From Chitinophagales bacterium (GTDB lineage: Bacteria > Bacteroidota > Bacteroidia > Chitinophagales > Saprospiraceae), in the NCBI GenBank assembly GCA_013298955.1, contig JAAFJT010000033.1, positions 1-42,089 of the forward strand: 42,089 nt of DNA, written 5' to 3'. Below are positions 33,922-42,029 of the stretch, one piece after another. The number at the start of each line of letters is the position of its first letter. The first letter of the stretch is position 1. The translations under genes and the position numbers were made by a program. The notes under the pieces were generated by a model, which was given only the letters and a program-made list of their open reading frames with translations, searched no databases and was not told where the DNA came from.

Positions 33922-34782
33922 ATGTTTAGTATTGATAATCAATATCTTCAACAATTTGTGACGCAAGCCTTATGGGAAGATGTGCGCACAGGGGACATCA
34001 CTGGACTCGCCACGATTCCCATCGAAAAACGCGATAAAGCCGTTTTGAAAATCAAAGCGAATGGCGTTTTAGCAGGCGTTGCAGTGGCGGAGATGATTTT
34101 TAAACAAAATGATCCTTCTGTTCAAATCCAATTGTTTAAAAAAGACGGCGATTCGATGCAAATCGGCGAAATCGCTTTTGAAGTCGAAGGGCAAACCCAA
34201 GCCTTATTGCGTTCTGAACGCTTGGTTTTGAATACGATGCAGCGCATGAGTGGGATTGCGACGATGAGTCGGCGGTATGCGGAGGCGGTGAAAGATTTGC
34301 CTGTTAAGATTTTGGATACGCGCAAAACGACTCCCTTGATTCGGCATTTGGAAAAATGGGCGGTTTCGATTGGCGGTTGTCAAAATTATCGGACGGGTTT
34401 GTATGATTGGTTTATGATAAAAGATAATCATACGGATGCCGCAGGTGGGATTCAAAAAGCCATCGAAAGGGTTGATAATTATAGAATTACACATCATATT
34501 CAAACGGGTTTGACCGTCGAAGTCCGCAATTTGGAAGAATTGCAACAAGTGTTGGATTGTGGTGCAGGCAAAGTAACGCGGATTATGTTGGATAATTTTA
34601 CCACTGCTTTGATGAAAAAAGCCGTTAAAATAGTCAACAAAAAGTTTGAAGTAGAGGCTTCTGGCGGCGTAACGTTGAAAAATTTGCGTTCGATTGCATT
34701 GACAGGTGTAGATTACATTTCATCGGGCGCGTTGACGCATTCGGTGATTAGTTTGGATTTAAGTTTAAAAATCGTAAAATGA
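33922..34782 (+). CDS. nadC: Nicotinate-nucleotide pyrophosphorylase (quinolinate phosphoribosyltransferase)
   Basis: 286 residues, full length. It makes nicotinate mononucleotide from quinolinate and PRPP in NAD synthesis. Family landmarks: WEDVRTGDITG (18-28), MQRMSGIAT, DTRKTTP (132-138), MIKDNH (165-170), EVEASGGVTLKNL and GVDYISSGALTHS. At 151-157 the sequence is GGCQNYR where the family nearly always has GGGxNHR; the His contacts the substrate in known structures, and here it is Tyr. The preceding Arg (VRxGGG) is Ser. Otherwise the site appears intact. The longer frame from 33778 translates a repeat and was rejected. The stop overlaps the start of the SanA-like gene by four bases. Confidence 0.92.
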   Translation: MFSIDNQYLQQFVTQALWEDVRTGDITGLATIPIEKRDKAVLKIKANGVLAGVAVAEMIFKQNDPSVQIQLFKKDGDSMQIGEIAFEVEGQTQALLRSERLVLNTMQRMSGIATMSRRYAEAVKDLPVKILDTRKTTPLIRHLEKWAVSIGGCQNYRTGLYDWFMIKDNHTDAAGGIQKAIERVDNYRITHHIQTGLTVEVRNLEELQQVLDCGAGKVTRIMLDNFTTALMKKAVKIVNKKFEVEASGGVTLKNLRSIALTGVDYISSGALTHSVISLDLSLKIVK

Positions 34783-35429
34783 AACTGATATTTAGGAAAG
34801 ATTGGTTGAAGCGATGCAGCTTTTTTGTGTTTTGTGTGGTGGTAGCCGCGCTGATGGCACATTACGTCATTGCGCAAGCTGTTGAAAAACAATTATTTAC
34901 AGATGTTGAAAAAACACCTTTTTGTAAAACAGCTTTGCTATTAGGCACGAATCCAAAAGCGCGGAGTGGGCGCATCAATCTCTTTTTTCAATATCGAATA
35001 GAGGCGGTAACGCGGTTGTACAAGGCGGGCAAAATTCGATATATTATCGTGAGTGGCGATAATAGTCGGTCGAAATACAACGAAACGGATGAAATGCGGG
35101 CGTATTTAGTGGCGGCGGGCATTCCCGATTCGGTGATTTTTGGCGATTTTGCAGGGTTTCGGACGCTGGATTCGGTGGTGCGTTGCAAGGAAATCTTTGG
35201 GCAAGATTCGATAACGATTGTTTCACAACAGTTTCATAATGAACGAGCGATTTATCTGGCGCGTCGATTTGGCATTCATGCGGTGGGTTTTAATGCGCAA
35301 ACGCCGATGATTCGATATAGCATTTTGACTCATATTCGAGAGTATTTTGCACGATTGAAAGTGTTTATGGACTTGATTTTGGGGGTGAAACCCAAATTTT
35401 TAGGCGAAAAAATACAAATTCCACTTTGA
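34779..35429 (+). CDS. SanA/YdcF family (ElyC-type) DUF218 protein
   Basis: 216 residues. One N-terminal membrane segment (about 13-32) is followed by the DUF218 domain: ALLLGTNPKARSGRINLFFQYRIEAVTRLYKAGKIRYIIVSGDN, an acidic ETDEMRAYLVAAGIP, and ITIVSQQFHNERAIYLARRFG. The RINLFFQYRI stretch is typical of the SanA branch, which affects the envelope barrier to vancomycin at high temperature in enterobacteria. The enzymatic activity is unsettled. The gene overlaps nadC by ATGA, which points to translational coupling. Downstream is a CACATAGG repeat and a convergent DUF4294 gene. Confidence 0.9.
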   Translation: MKLIFRKDWLKRCSFFVFCVVVAALMAHYVIAQAVEKQLFTDVEKTPFCKTALLLGTNPKARSGRINLFFQYRIEAVTRLYKAGKIRYIIVSGDNSRSKYNETDEMRAYLVAAGIPDSVIFGDFAGFRTLDSVVRCKEIFGQDSITIVSQQFHNERAIYLARRFGIHAVGFNAQTPMIRYSILTHIREYFARLKVFMDLILGVKPKFLGEKIQIPL

Positions 35430-35431
35430 TT

Positions 35432-35668
35432 CTTTAAACACATAGGACACATAGGGAGACATAGGACACATAGGACACATAGGACACATAGAACACATAG
35501 GTATTTTTTTATACTTGTCTTACATCTGTTGGTAAAATAAACTTGCGTCAAGTTGTACTCGAATTTATTTTCAACTCATTTAGGAACGGTATATTTTGAA
35601 TCTTCAAAAAATAGAAGGATTGCCCCTATGTGTTCTATCTCCCCTATGTGTTCTATGTGTTTAAAAAT
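35432..35668. repeat. Family 2 (CACATAGG) inverted repeat, locus d
   Basis: The left arm (35432-35505) has eight near-tandem ACACATAGG units; the right arm (35611-35668) has the complementary CCTATGTG-type string after AAGGATTGCCCC, which is shared with locus b. The roughly 105-base middle contains AACTTGCGTCAAGTT (near 35541-35555), similar to half of the palindrome after rpmF. It separates two convergent genes. Confidence 0.85.
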
Positions 35669-36298
35669 TTAGCGAACAGGCGCACTCGGAGATGCCAAAT
35701 TATAATCTTTCAAAACCACATCTAAAATCGGGTCTCTGCCTTCCAAATAACCTTCTTTCAAATGATAACCATACACTTTTCCAAATTCATTCCAATAAAA
35801 AGCCGTAAAACCGCCTTTCATATCCTTCACTAAATCGAAAAAAGGGATTTTTAATTCTTTTTCAATCATTTTTATCAATAAAAAACCTTGTGTTTTCGTC
35901 AGATTTTTCAATTGGGAACGAAACTGCGTATTCATTGCCTCATATTTTGCTTCTACATATTTTTTTCGGTCTTTTCGGTTGACATCGCGGGTCGCCGCCT
36001 CGATTTCTCGATAATTGCGCACCGCTTCCGCCGCATACCCATAAACAGACGGCGCGTATCGCCGATATTTTTGATACCGATTTAAATCATCGGCATTCGC
36101 AAACGATTTGGGCGCAGTCACAACATATTCACGTAAAGGAATATATGGCATCGTATCGCCCGTCTCGGTGATGATGCACGAAACACGAAAACCATTCAAT
36201 TGAGGGATGACATAACCTTCTTCAGCTTGTTGCGCGATGGCAGATGTGGCAAAAGTGAGCGATGTAAACGAAATATATGCTATATTTTTGAAATTCAT
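35669..36298 (-). CDS. DUF4294 domain-containing exported protein
   Basis: 209 residues. The signal peptide is about 1-22 (ending SAIAQ), so the protein is exported. The DUF4294 region covers most of the mature part: YIPLREYVV, the RYQKYRRYAPSVYGYAAEAVRNY signature, a charged helical middle (VNRKDRKKYVEAKYEAM), LTKTQGFLLIKMIEKEL and GGFTAFYWNEFGKVYGYHLKEGY. The family is found in Bacteroidota, often near envelope genes; no activity is known. The ATG at 36298 opens the signal peptide. Confidence 0.88.
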   Translation of the reverse strand: MNFKNIAYISFTSLTFATSAIAQQAEEGYVIPQLNGFRVSCIITETGDTMPYIPLREYVVTAPKSFANADDLNRYQKYRRYAPSVYGYAAEAVRNYREIEAATRDVNRKDRKKYVEAKYEAMNTQFRSQLKNLTKTQGFLLIKMIEKELKIPFFDLVKDMKGGFTAFYWNEFGKVYGYHLKEGYLEGRDPILDVVLKDYNLASPSAPVR

Positions 36299-36471
36299 TG
36301 TATAATCGGGCTGTTTAATTTACGGTGAAAACAATTATTGGATTTAAACAGTTCGCTTAGAAACGCTACGAAAGTGTCAATTATTAGTTAAGAAACTGTT
36401 TGTTCAGTGGATTTTTGACAAAATTAAACCTTCTTTGACTTTTTTACAACTTTTTTTTAAGGAAAAGCACT

Positions 36472-37797
36472 TTAAATCAGCCCGCGTGCTTTCAATTCTA
36501 AATATTTATTAATGGTGTGAATTGACAAATCTTCAGGGCGCGTCAAAATGGCTTGAATCCCATGTTGTCGCAAGACTTGCACCATTTGCATTTTTTCGCG
36601 TACATATTTTTGTGCAACCGCTTGATTATAAATGGTTTCGGTATTTTCCGCGTCTTGTTGAGCGAAGGCTTCGATTTCGGTATTTTTGAAAAAAACGACA
36701 ACTAATAAATGTAATTCGTTTAATAAACGCAATGTAGGCAAGGCGCGTTCTAACGCAAATAAACTTTCATAATTGGTGAAAAATAATAATAAACTCCGTC
36801 CTCTCACTAATTTGCGTACGGCGTAGTATAATAATTCGTAATTGGCTTCACTATTGCCCTCTTTTTGATGATATAATTCTTCCAAAATCCGTTGCAATTG
36901 TCTTGGATGTGCATCTGCGGCGAGTGTCGTTCCTAATTTATCGGAAAAAGTGAACAATCCGACCCTGTCTTTTTTTTGCAAAATAATGTTGGAAATCACC
37001 AAGGTAGCATTAATCGAATGGTCTAACAACGTCAACTCATTGAAAGGCAGGCGCATGACCCGACTTTTATCCAAAATGCAATACACTTGTTGAGAACGCT
37101 CATCTTCGTATTGATTGACCATCAAATTGGCGCGCCTGCCACTCGCTTTCCAATTCAACGTGCGAATATCGTCTCCCGGAACGTAGGTTTTAATTTGTTC
37201 AAACTCGTAACTATGTCCCAAACGGCGTATTTTTTTAATCCCATATTGATTCGCAATTTGTTTAACCGCTTTCAATTGGTACTTTTTCATTTGAATCACG
37301 GACGGATAAGTTGGAATCATCGCCGCCGCCTCAACCCGAAACCGCCGCCGAATCAATCCTAAATTCGACGTTGCAAACAATAAAATATCGCCAAAATGGT
37401 ATTCACCGCGTTCTGTCGGGGTCAAATCATAGGTCGTTTCAGTAGATTCGCCCGCTTTGACCGTCATTTGGAGTTCAAAATCGCGTTTTTGAAATTGAAA
37501 GGGGATTTCATCAATCACCTTCAAATGCCAATGGTAACCTGTTGGGTTTTGAATCCGCAATTGAATCGGATTGGGGTCTCCGAGCGACATCAAAGTTGGG
37601 GCATTGCGGGTTGCGTCCAAGCGCGTCCGACGGTGGAAAAGTAAAATGGCATCCGCAACCGACATCGCTACAAATAACACAAGCATCGCTTGCGCCATAG
37701 GCAACAAGATTTTAAACGGAAACGCCGCCAGAAAAACAACGATTAAAATACCTAATCCAATGAAAAATCGATTGGTTAGAAATAAATTTTTCACCAT
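36472..37797 (-). CDS. DUF58 domain-containing membrane protein
   Basis: 441 residues. Two N-terminal membrane segments (about 8-50) are followed by a beta-rich region and the DUF58 motif YVPGDDIRTLNWKASGRRANLMVNQYEDERSQ (about 208-240), then a von Willebrand factor A-like fold: VYCILDKSRVM with a partial metal-site pattern (DKSR instead of DxSxS) and SLLLFFTNYES. DUF58 proteins normally lie next to a MoxR ATPase and further VWA proteins; here no MoxR gene is adjacent, so the gene is separated from its usual partners or these lie elsewhere. Function in detail unknown, probably envelope-related. Confidence 0.9.
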   Translation of the reverse strand: MVKNLFLTNRFFIGLGILIVVFLAAFPFKILLPMAQAMLVLFVAMSVADAILLFHRRTRLDATRNAPTLMSLGDPNPIQLRIQNPTGYHWHLKVIDEIPFQFQKRDFELQMTVKAGESTETTYDLTPTERGEYHFGDILLFATSNLGLIRRRFRVEAAAMIPTYPSVIQMKKYQLKAVKQIANQYGIKKIRRLGHSYEFEQIKTYVPGDDIRTLNWKASGRRANLMVNQYEDERSQQVYCILDKSRVMRLPFNELTLLDHSINATLVISNIILQKKDRVGLFTFSDKLGTTLAADAHPRQLQRILEELYHQKEGNSEANYELLYYAVRKLVRGRSLLLFFTNYESLFALERALPTLRLLNELHLLVVVFFKNTEIEAFAQQDAENTETIYNQAVAQKYVREKMQMVQVLRQHGIQAILTRPEDLSIHTINKYLELKARGLI

Positions 37798-37810
37798 AAA
37801 TGCTTCAAAT

Positions 37811-37940
37811 TAAGTAGTTCAATTGAAATAACCAATCCAAAAGGTCGGCGAGGTTTCAACCTCGCCGACCTTGATTCGATACCAATCAATTGATTATCAA
37901 GGAGTTCTATTTGAATCGTTTATTTTGATTCAACTACTTA
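37811..37940 (-). repeat. Family 3 MITE-like element, copy 3
   Basis: The most complete copy: 130 bp with imperfect terminal inverted repeats. Read on the minus strand, it runs from TAAGTAGTTGAATCAAAATA to TTATTTCAATTGAACTACTT plus a final A. The central palindrome is at 37841-37872 (centre TTTCAA, one mismatch). It lies between DUF58 and mqnC. No clear target-site duplication is seen. Confidence 0.85.
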
Positions 37941-37950
37941 TTGGTGATGC

Positions 37951-39102
37951 TTAATCAACCATCATAGATGCGGTATCAAGTGATTGTTGCAAAATATTAT
38001 TTGGCAAATCTCTAAATTCGTACTGTTGATTGCGCAAACGGGGTTCAAAACCTGCGTCTCGAATCGCTTTTTGAATCCCATCCGCCGTAAAGCGAAACGC
38101 TGCCCCTGCTGCCGAAACGACATTTTCCTCAATCATAATGCTGCCAAAATCATTCGCGCCCGCATGCAGACAGGTTTGCGCTACCTGTTTGCCCACCGTC
38201 AGCCAAGACGCTTGAATATTCACCACATTCGGCAACATCACCCGACTCATCGCAATCATTCGCACATATTCGTCGCCCGTACACGTATTACGGGCGCGTT
38301 TGAGTTTTTTCAAAAGCGTCCCTTCATCCATGAAGGGCCAAGGTATAAATGCCAAAAAACCTTTTGCCGTAGCTGGTTTTTCCGATTGGACTTGTCGGAT
38401 TTGCACAAAATGTTGCATTCGTTCCAAATTCGTCTCGACATGTCCAAACATCATGGTTGCGGAAGTCGTCAAATCCAATTGATGCGCCGCCCGCATCACA
38501 TCTAACCATTCCACCGCCCCACATTTGCCTTTGGAAATGAGTCGGCGCACTCGGTCATCCAAAATTTCCGCGCCCGCACCCGGCAACGAATCCAAACCCG
38601 CCGCTTTCAATGATTGCAAAACAGCATGATGCGACGTTTTTTCCAATTTGGCAATATGCGCAATTTCGGGTGGACCCAAAGCGTGTAACTTCAAAGTTGG
38701 ATATAATTGTTTCAAGTTTTGAAACAAATCAACGTAAAACGACAATCCCAAATCGGGATGATGCCCGCCTTGCAACAATAATTGCTCTCCGCCATATTGA
38801 AAAGTCTCTTCAATTTTTTGGCGATATTGGTCAATCGTCGTAATATACGCTTCCGAATGACCGGGACGACGATAAAAATTACAAAATTTGCAATTCGCAT
38901 TACAAACATTCGTCGTATTAGAATTGCGGTCGATGATCCAAGTGACGGTTTGATGACGGTCTGGCGCGAGTCGTTGCAAGCGCATCCGATTGCCGACATA
39001 CATTAAATCAGCAGTTGGCGCGTTTTCAAATAAGAAAACGCCTTCTTCGGCAGTCAAAAAAGAGCCCTTTAAGGCATCTTGTAGGAGTTGATCTGTTTGC
39101 AT
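37951..39102 (-). CDS. mqnC: Cyclic dehypoxanthinyl futalosine synthase
   Basis: 383 residues, radical SAM enzyme of the futalosine menaquinone pathway. TWIIDRNSNTTNVC leads into the iron-sulfur motif C67-x3-C71-x2-C74 (NVCNANCKFCNF). Further family segments are EQLLLQGGHHPDLGLSFYVDL, LHALGPPEIAHIAKL, LDSLPGAGAEIL, TSATMMFGHVET and FIPWPF. These fit MqnC (cyclisation of dehypoxanthine futalosine) rather than MqnE. The other mqn genes are not in the window. The family 3 element lies 10 bases after its stop. The ATG at 39102 gives the usual length. Confidence 0.9.
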   Translation of the reverse strand: MQTDQLLQDALKGSFLTAEEGVFLFENAPTADLMYVGNRMRLQRLAPDRHQTVTWIIDRNSNTTNVCNANCKFCNFYRRPGHSEAYITTIDQYRQKIEETFQYGGEQLLLQGGHHPDLGLSFYVDLFQNLKQLYPTLKLHALGPPEIAHIAKLEKTSHHAVLQSLKAAGLDSLPGAGAEILDDRVRRLISKGKCGAVEWLDVMRAAHQLDLTTSATMMFGHVETNLERMQHFVQIRQVQSEKPATAKGFLAFIPWPFMDEGTLLKKLKRARNTCTGDEYVRMIAMSRVMLPNVVNIQASWLTVGKQVAQTCLHAGANDFGSIMIEENVVSAAGAAFRFTADGIQKAIRDAGFEPRLRNQQYEFRDLPNNILQQSLDTASMMVD

Positions 39103-39415
39103 GATAGCAGCATTGGATGATTTTAAGGCTTATGAAACAGTTGAAACCCAAATTCTGTTTATGAATTTTCATTTTTTTTTGAAAATAGTGAAAATAGCTT
39201 TAAAAAGACCTTCCAGAGGGCTAAAAATTTGATTTTCAAGGGAGTATACCGTTTGGAGGGTTTCAAACCCTCCAAACGGTGTTGTCGATTCTTTAACATT
39301 AACCACTTATGTCATTTTTACGTTAAAAAAAAGTGAAAACATAAAGATTATCAAAAAAATAATCAACTTTGCTACCATTACAAATATTTTTTCTCACTAC
39401 TCAATAGAACGTTAT
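39103..39415. other. Divergent gap between mqnC and the gluconate-dehydrogenase-like operon
   Basis: 313 bases. It contains the left copy of a 75 bp direct repeat (39220-39294) and nothing else recognised. Promoters for both flanking genes are expected here; no convincing TAnnTTTG box was found on either strand. Confidence 0.4.
39220..39294. repeat. Family 4 repeat, left copy, with 33 bp palindrome
   Basis: About 75 bp shared with 41813-41887 in the same orientation with few differences. Its core is the palindrome at 39248-39280: arms ACCGTTTGGAGGGTTT and AAACCCTCCAAACGGT around one C. Compared with the right copy, the C in ACCG is A, and the matching G in CGGT is T, so the pair has changed together. 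Confidence 0.9.
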
Positions 39416-40021
39416 ATGAATCGAAGGGAAGCCATATCCAAATTGGCACTCGTGGTGGGTGGCACTTTTTCCGCGCCCACTTTGAACGCGCTTGACCGGC
39501 TCGACTCGTTGCAAAAGCCAATGCTTTCCACTGCGGCTTTTGCGCTCACGGAGTTGCAACGCAAACTCGTTGCCGAAGTCGCCGAACATATTATCCCAAA
39601 AACGGATACGGCAGGCGCGAAAGAGGCAGGTGTACCTGCTTTCATCGAAATGATGTTGAACGATTGTTACAAAACGCCTGAACAGCAAAGTTTTTTAGCA
39701 GGTTTGGCGGATTTGGAAAAAAAGGATTTTTTAAAACAAGCCCCTGCCGCGCAAATTGATTTGTTGAAACAAGTCGAAATCGACACCAAAGCCTTGATGA
39801 AAGCCTACCAAGTCAAACAAATCAAAGTCGGCGATAATGTCGATAAAGAGACTTTGGATGGTAAAAAAGGCGTTCCATTCTGGCGTTTGATGAAAGAATT
39901 GACGTTATTGGGTTACTATACGTCTGAAAAAGGCTTGACGGCTTCTTTCGATTATCAACCCATTCCGGGCAAGTTCGAGGCAACTAAAATCAAGCCCGGA
40001 CAAAAAGCGTATTATCATTAA
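39416..40021 (+). CDS. Gluconate 2-dehydrogenase subunit 3 family protein
   Basis: 201 residues. The N terminus MNRREAISKLALVVGGTFSA contains an RR pair before a hydrophobic stretch, which fits a Tat-type signal. The rest is the helical subunit 3 domain: LTELQRKLVAEVAEHIIPKTDTAGAKEAGVPAFIEMML and TLLGYYTSEKGLTASFDYQPIPGKF near the end. In gluconate and related sugar dehydrogenases, this small subunit goes with the FAD subunit through the Tat system and sits in the periplasm. The GMC oxidoreductase gene begins 45 bases downstream, the expected partner. The substrate is unknown. The ATG at 39416 follows TTATATG directly. Confidence 0.92.
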   Translation: MNRREAISKLALVVGGTFSAPTLNALDRLDSLQKPMLSTAAFALTELQRKLVAEVAEHIIPKTDTAGAKEAGVPAFIEMMLNDCYKTPEQQSFLAGLADLEKKDFLKQAPAAQIDLLKQVEIDTKALMKAYQVKQIKVGDNVDKETLDGKKGVPFWRLMKELTLLGYYTSEKGLTASFDYQPIPGKFEATKIKPGQKAYYH

Positions 40022-40066
40022 TCATCATGCAATGAAACCATTGCATCATTCCACTCAATTATCAAC

Positions 40067-41785
40067 ATGAATATCAATATCAATCTTGATGCTATCAAAA
40101 AACGAACTTATGATGCGATTGTCGTCGGTTCAGGCATCACAGGCGGCTGGGCTGCGAAAGAATTGACCGAAAAAGGTTTGAAAGTAGCCGTTTTGGAGCG
40201 CGGGCGCGAAATCAAACACGTCACGGGTTACGAAACCGCTAATAAAGATCCTTGGGATTTTGCGCATCGCGGCAGACCCGATAATATGGCGGCAGAACAA
40301 TATTGGGCGGGCATTCGCACGGGTTATACTGCCAATGAAGAACACCGTTATTTGTTTGAAAACGATAAGGAAAACCCTTATTTTGAAAAAAAAGGTGGTT
40401 TTGACTGGTTGCGGGCGTATCATACGGGCGGAAAATCCTTGTTATGGGGGCGGCAATCGTATCGTTGGAACAAAGCCGATTTTGAAGCCAATGCCAAAGA
40501 TGGGATTGCGATTGATTGGCCCATTCGATATGAAGATTTAGAAAGTTGGTACACGTATGCAGAAAAATTTGTAGGTATTTCGGGGCAAAAAGAAGGTTAT
40601 GATGTGTTGCCTGACGGACATTTTTTGCCGCCGATGGCATTGACGGCACCTGAAATCCATTTCAAAAACGCCATCAGCAAAATGGGGCGCAATGCAACCC
40701 CCGGTAGAACGGCGCATTTGACCCAACCCGAAGCGCATCATACGGCATTAAATCGCGGCACTTGTCAATTTCGGAACAAATGTATGCGCGGTTGTCCATT
40801 TGGCGCGTATTTTAGTTCGTTGTCGGCAACGTTGCCTGCGGCGGCAAAAACAGGTCGCTTGACGATGATTCATAATGCGATTGTGATGGAAATCATTTAC
40901 GACGAGCAAAAAGGAAAAGCAACAGGTGTCCGTGTGATTGACCAAATCACGAAAGCGGTGACGGAATATTATGCGAAAATCATCTTTTTGAATGCTGGCG
41001 CGATTGGTTCAACGTCGATTTTGATGCAATCTAAATCCAATCGTTTCCAAAATGGCATGGGCAATGAAAGTGATCAATTGGGGCGCAACCTCATGGATCA
41101 CCATTTGGGGGTAGGCGCAAGTGCGCAGATTGAAGGTTTTGGAGACGATTATTACTTTGGCAGCCGTCCGAATGGGGTTTATATCACTCGTTTTCGGAAT
41201 TGGGGCAAAGATAAACGCGAATATTTGCGCGGTTTCGGGTATCAAGGCGGCGCAAGTCGCGGTGGTTGGGGACGCGGGACGAATATGGATGGTTTCGGCG
41301 CGGGTTTCAAACTCGAAATGACGCAACCGGGCAATTGGTCTATCGGTTTTACAGGTTTTGGCGAAATTTTGCCAGACCCAAACAATCGATTCACGTTCAG
41401 TGACAAAAAAGATAAATGGGGCTTGCCGATTTTGTCGTTTGAATCGCAATTTGGTGAAAATGAGTTGAAAATGCGGGTCGATATGATGAATGATGCGGCG
41501 GAAATGATGGAAGCGGCAGGTTTCAAAAGCATCACCCCTTATAATAGTGATAAAACGCATATCGGTCTCGGCATCCACGAAATGGGGACGGCGCGGATGG
41601 GCAAAGACCCGAAAACGTCGGTTTTGAACAAGTGGAATCAAGTCCATGCCGTGAAAAATGTGTTTGTAACGGATGGTGCGGGCATGGTTTCGGCATCGTG
41701 CGTGAATCCATCTTTGACGTATATGGCATTGACAGCGCGGGCGGCGGATTATGCAGTGAGCGAATTGAAGAAAAAGAATTTGTAA
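40067..41785 (+). CDS. GMC family FAD-dependent oxidoreductase
   Basis: 572 residues. The FAD-binding GSGITGG (21-27) with VAVLERGRE follows in the N terminus; then HTGGKSLLWGRQSYRW; CQFRNKCMRGCPFGAYFSS, a cysteine cluster seen in this subfamily; LNAGAIGSTSILM; and the C-terminal HEMGTARMG (His504) and SCVNPSLT (Asn547), the likely catalytic His/Asn pair. It should oxidise a sugar or other alcohol in the periplasm, passing electrons onward with its subunit 3 partner; no cytochrome subunit is seen in the window. No signal peptide of its own is present, so export may depend on the Tat signal of the partner. Flanked with its partner by the two family 4 repeats. Confidence 0.92.
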   Translation: MNININLDAIKKRTYDAIVVGSGITGGWAAKELTEKGLKVAVLERGREIKHVTGYETANKDPWDFAHRGRPDNMAAEQYWAGIRTGYTANEEHRYLFENDKENPYFEKKGGFDWLRAYHTGGKSLLWGRQSYRWNKADFEANAKDGIAIDWPIRYEDLESWYTYAEKFVGISGQKEGYDVLPDGHFLPPMALTAPEIHFKNAISKMGRNATPGRTAHLTQPEAHHTALNRGTCQFRNKCMRGCPFGAYFSSLSATLPAAAKTGRLTMIHNAIVMEIIYDEQKGKATGVRVIDQITKAVTEYYAKIIFLNAGAIGSTSILMQSKSNRFQNGMGNESDQLGRNLMDHHLGVGASAQIEGFGDDYYFGSRPNGVYITRFRNWGKDKREYLRGFGYQGGASRGGWGRGTNMDGFGAGFKLEMTQPGNWSIGFTGFGEILPDPNNRFTFSDKKDKWGLPILSFESQFGENELKMRVDMMNDAAEMMEAAGFKSITPYNSDKTHIGLGIHEMGTARMGKDPKTSVLNKWNQVHAVKNVFVTDGAGMVSASCVNPSLTYMALTARAADYAVSELKKKNL

Positions 41786-41812
41786 TAAAAGAATCGACAA
41801 AAAACGACAACT

Positions 41813-41887
41813 GCTAAAAAGTTGATTTTCAATAGAGTATAACGTTTGGAGGGTTTCAAACCCTCCAAACGTTGTTGTCGGTTATTT
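41813..41887. repeat. Family 4 repeat, right copy, with 33 bp palindrome
   Basis: Direct repeat of 39220-39294. The palindrome is at 41841-41873: arms AACGTTTGGAGGGTTT and AAACCCTCCAAACGTT around one C. CGACAAC (41804-41810) and GTTGTCG (41874-41880) flank it as an outer inverted repeat. Confidence 0.9.
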
Positions 41888-41918
41888 AGATTTAAATACG
41901 GTCGAAAGGTAAAGAGCG

Positions 41919-41953
41919 TATGTTTCGGAAACCTTTAAGGTTTCCGAAACATA
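41919..41953. repeat. 35 bp palindrome near the window end
   Basis: Perfect 17-base arms (TATGTTTCGGAAACCTT and AAGGTTTCCGAAACATA) around a single T. Like the palindromes after rpmF and in family 4, it has long arms and a single-base centre. No gene is recognised around it (41786-42089). Confidence 0.9.
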
Positions 41954-42029
41954 TTCTCTCCCGCACGGTTTTACACCATGCGGTGTTGCCTTTGGTGGAT
42001 GTAGCAGCATTTCAAATGACGGCTTAACT

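Noticed and set aside
35432-35505. Regular spaced CACATAGG units as a possible CRISPR array
   Set aside because: Units are 8-10 bases with no spacers of constant length, the other arm is complementary, and no cas gene is present.
36472-37797. A MoxR/DUF58/VWA (Bat-type) operon
   Set aside because: Only the DUF58 gene is present; neither neighbour is a MoxR ATPase or VWA protein.
37951-39102. MqnE (aminofutalosine synthase) instead of MqnC
   Set aside because: The TWIIDRN lead, LHALGPPEI and FIPWPF segments fit MqnC better. The two are related, so some doubt remains.
41009-41800. 263-residue open frame opposite the GMC gene
   Set aside because: It is an antisense shadow of a well-supported gene and has an Arg/His-rich, unnatural composition. 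The same holds for the long antisense frame at 19841-20383 within cinA.
41920-42027. 35-codon open frame (starts MFRKPLRF)
   Set aside because: Its first third is the 35 bp palindrome; no homology or start signal is recognisable. It could be real but cannot be supported.
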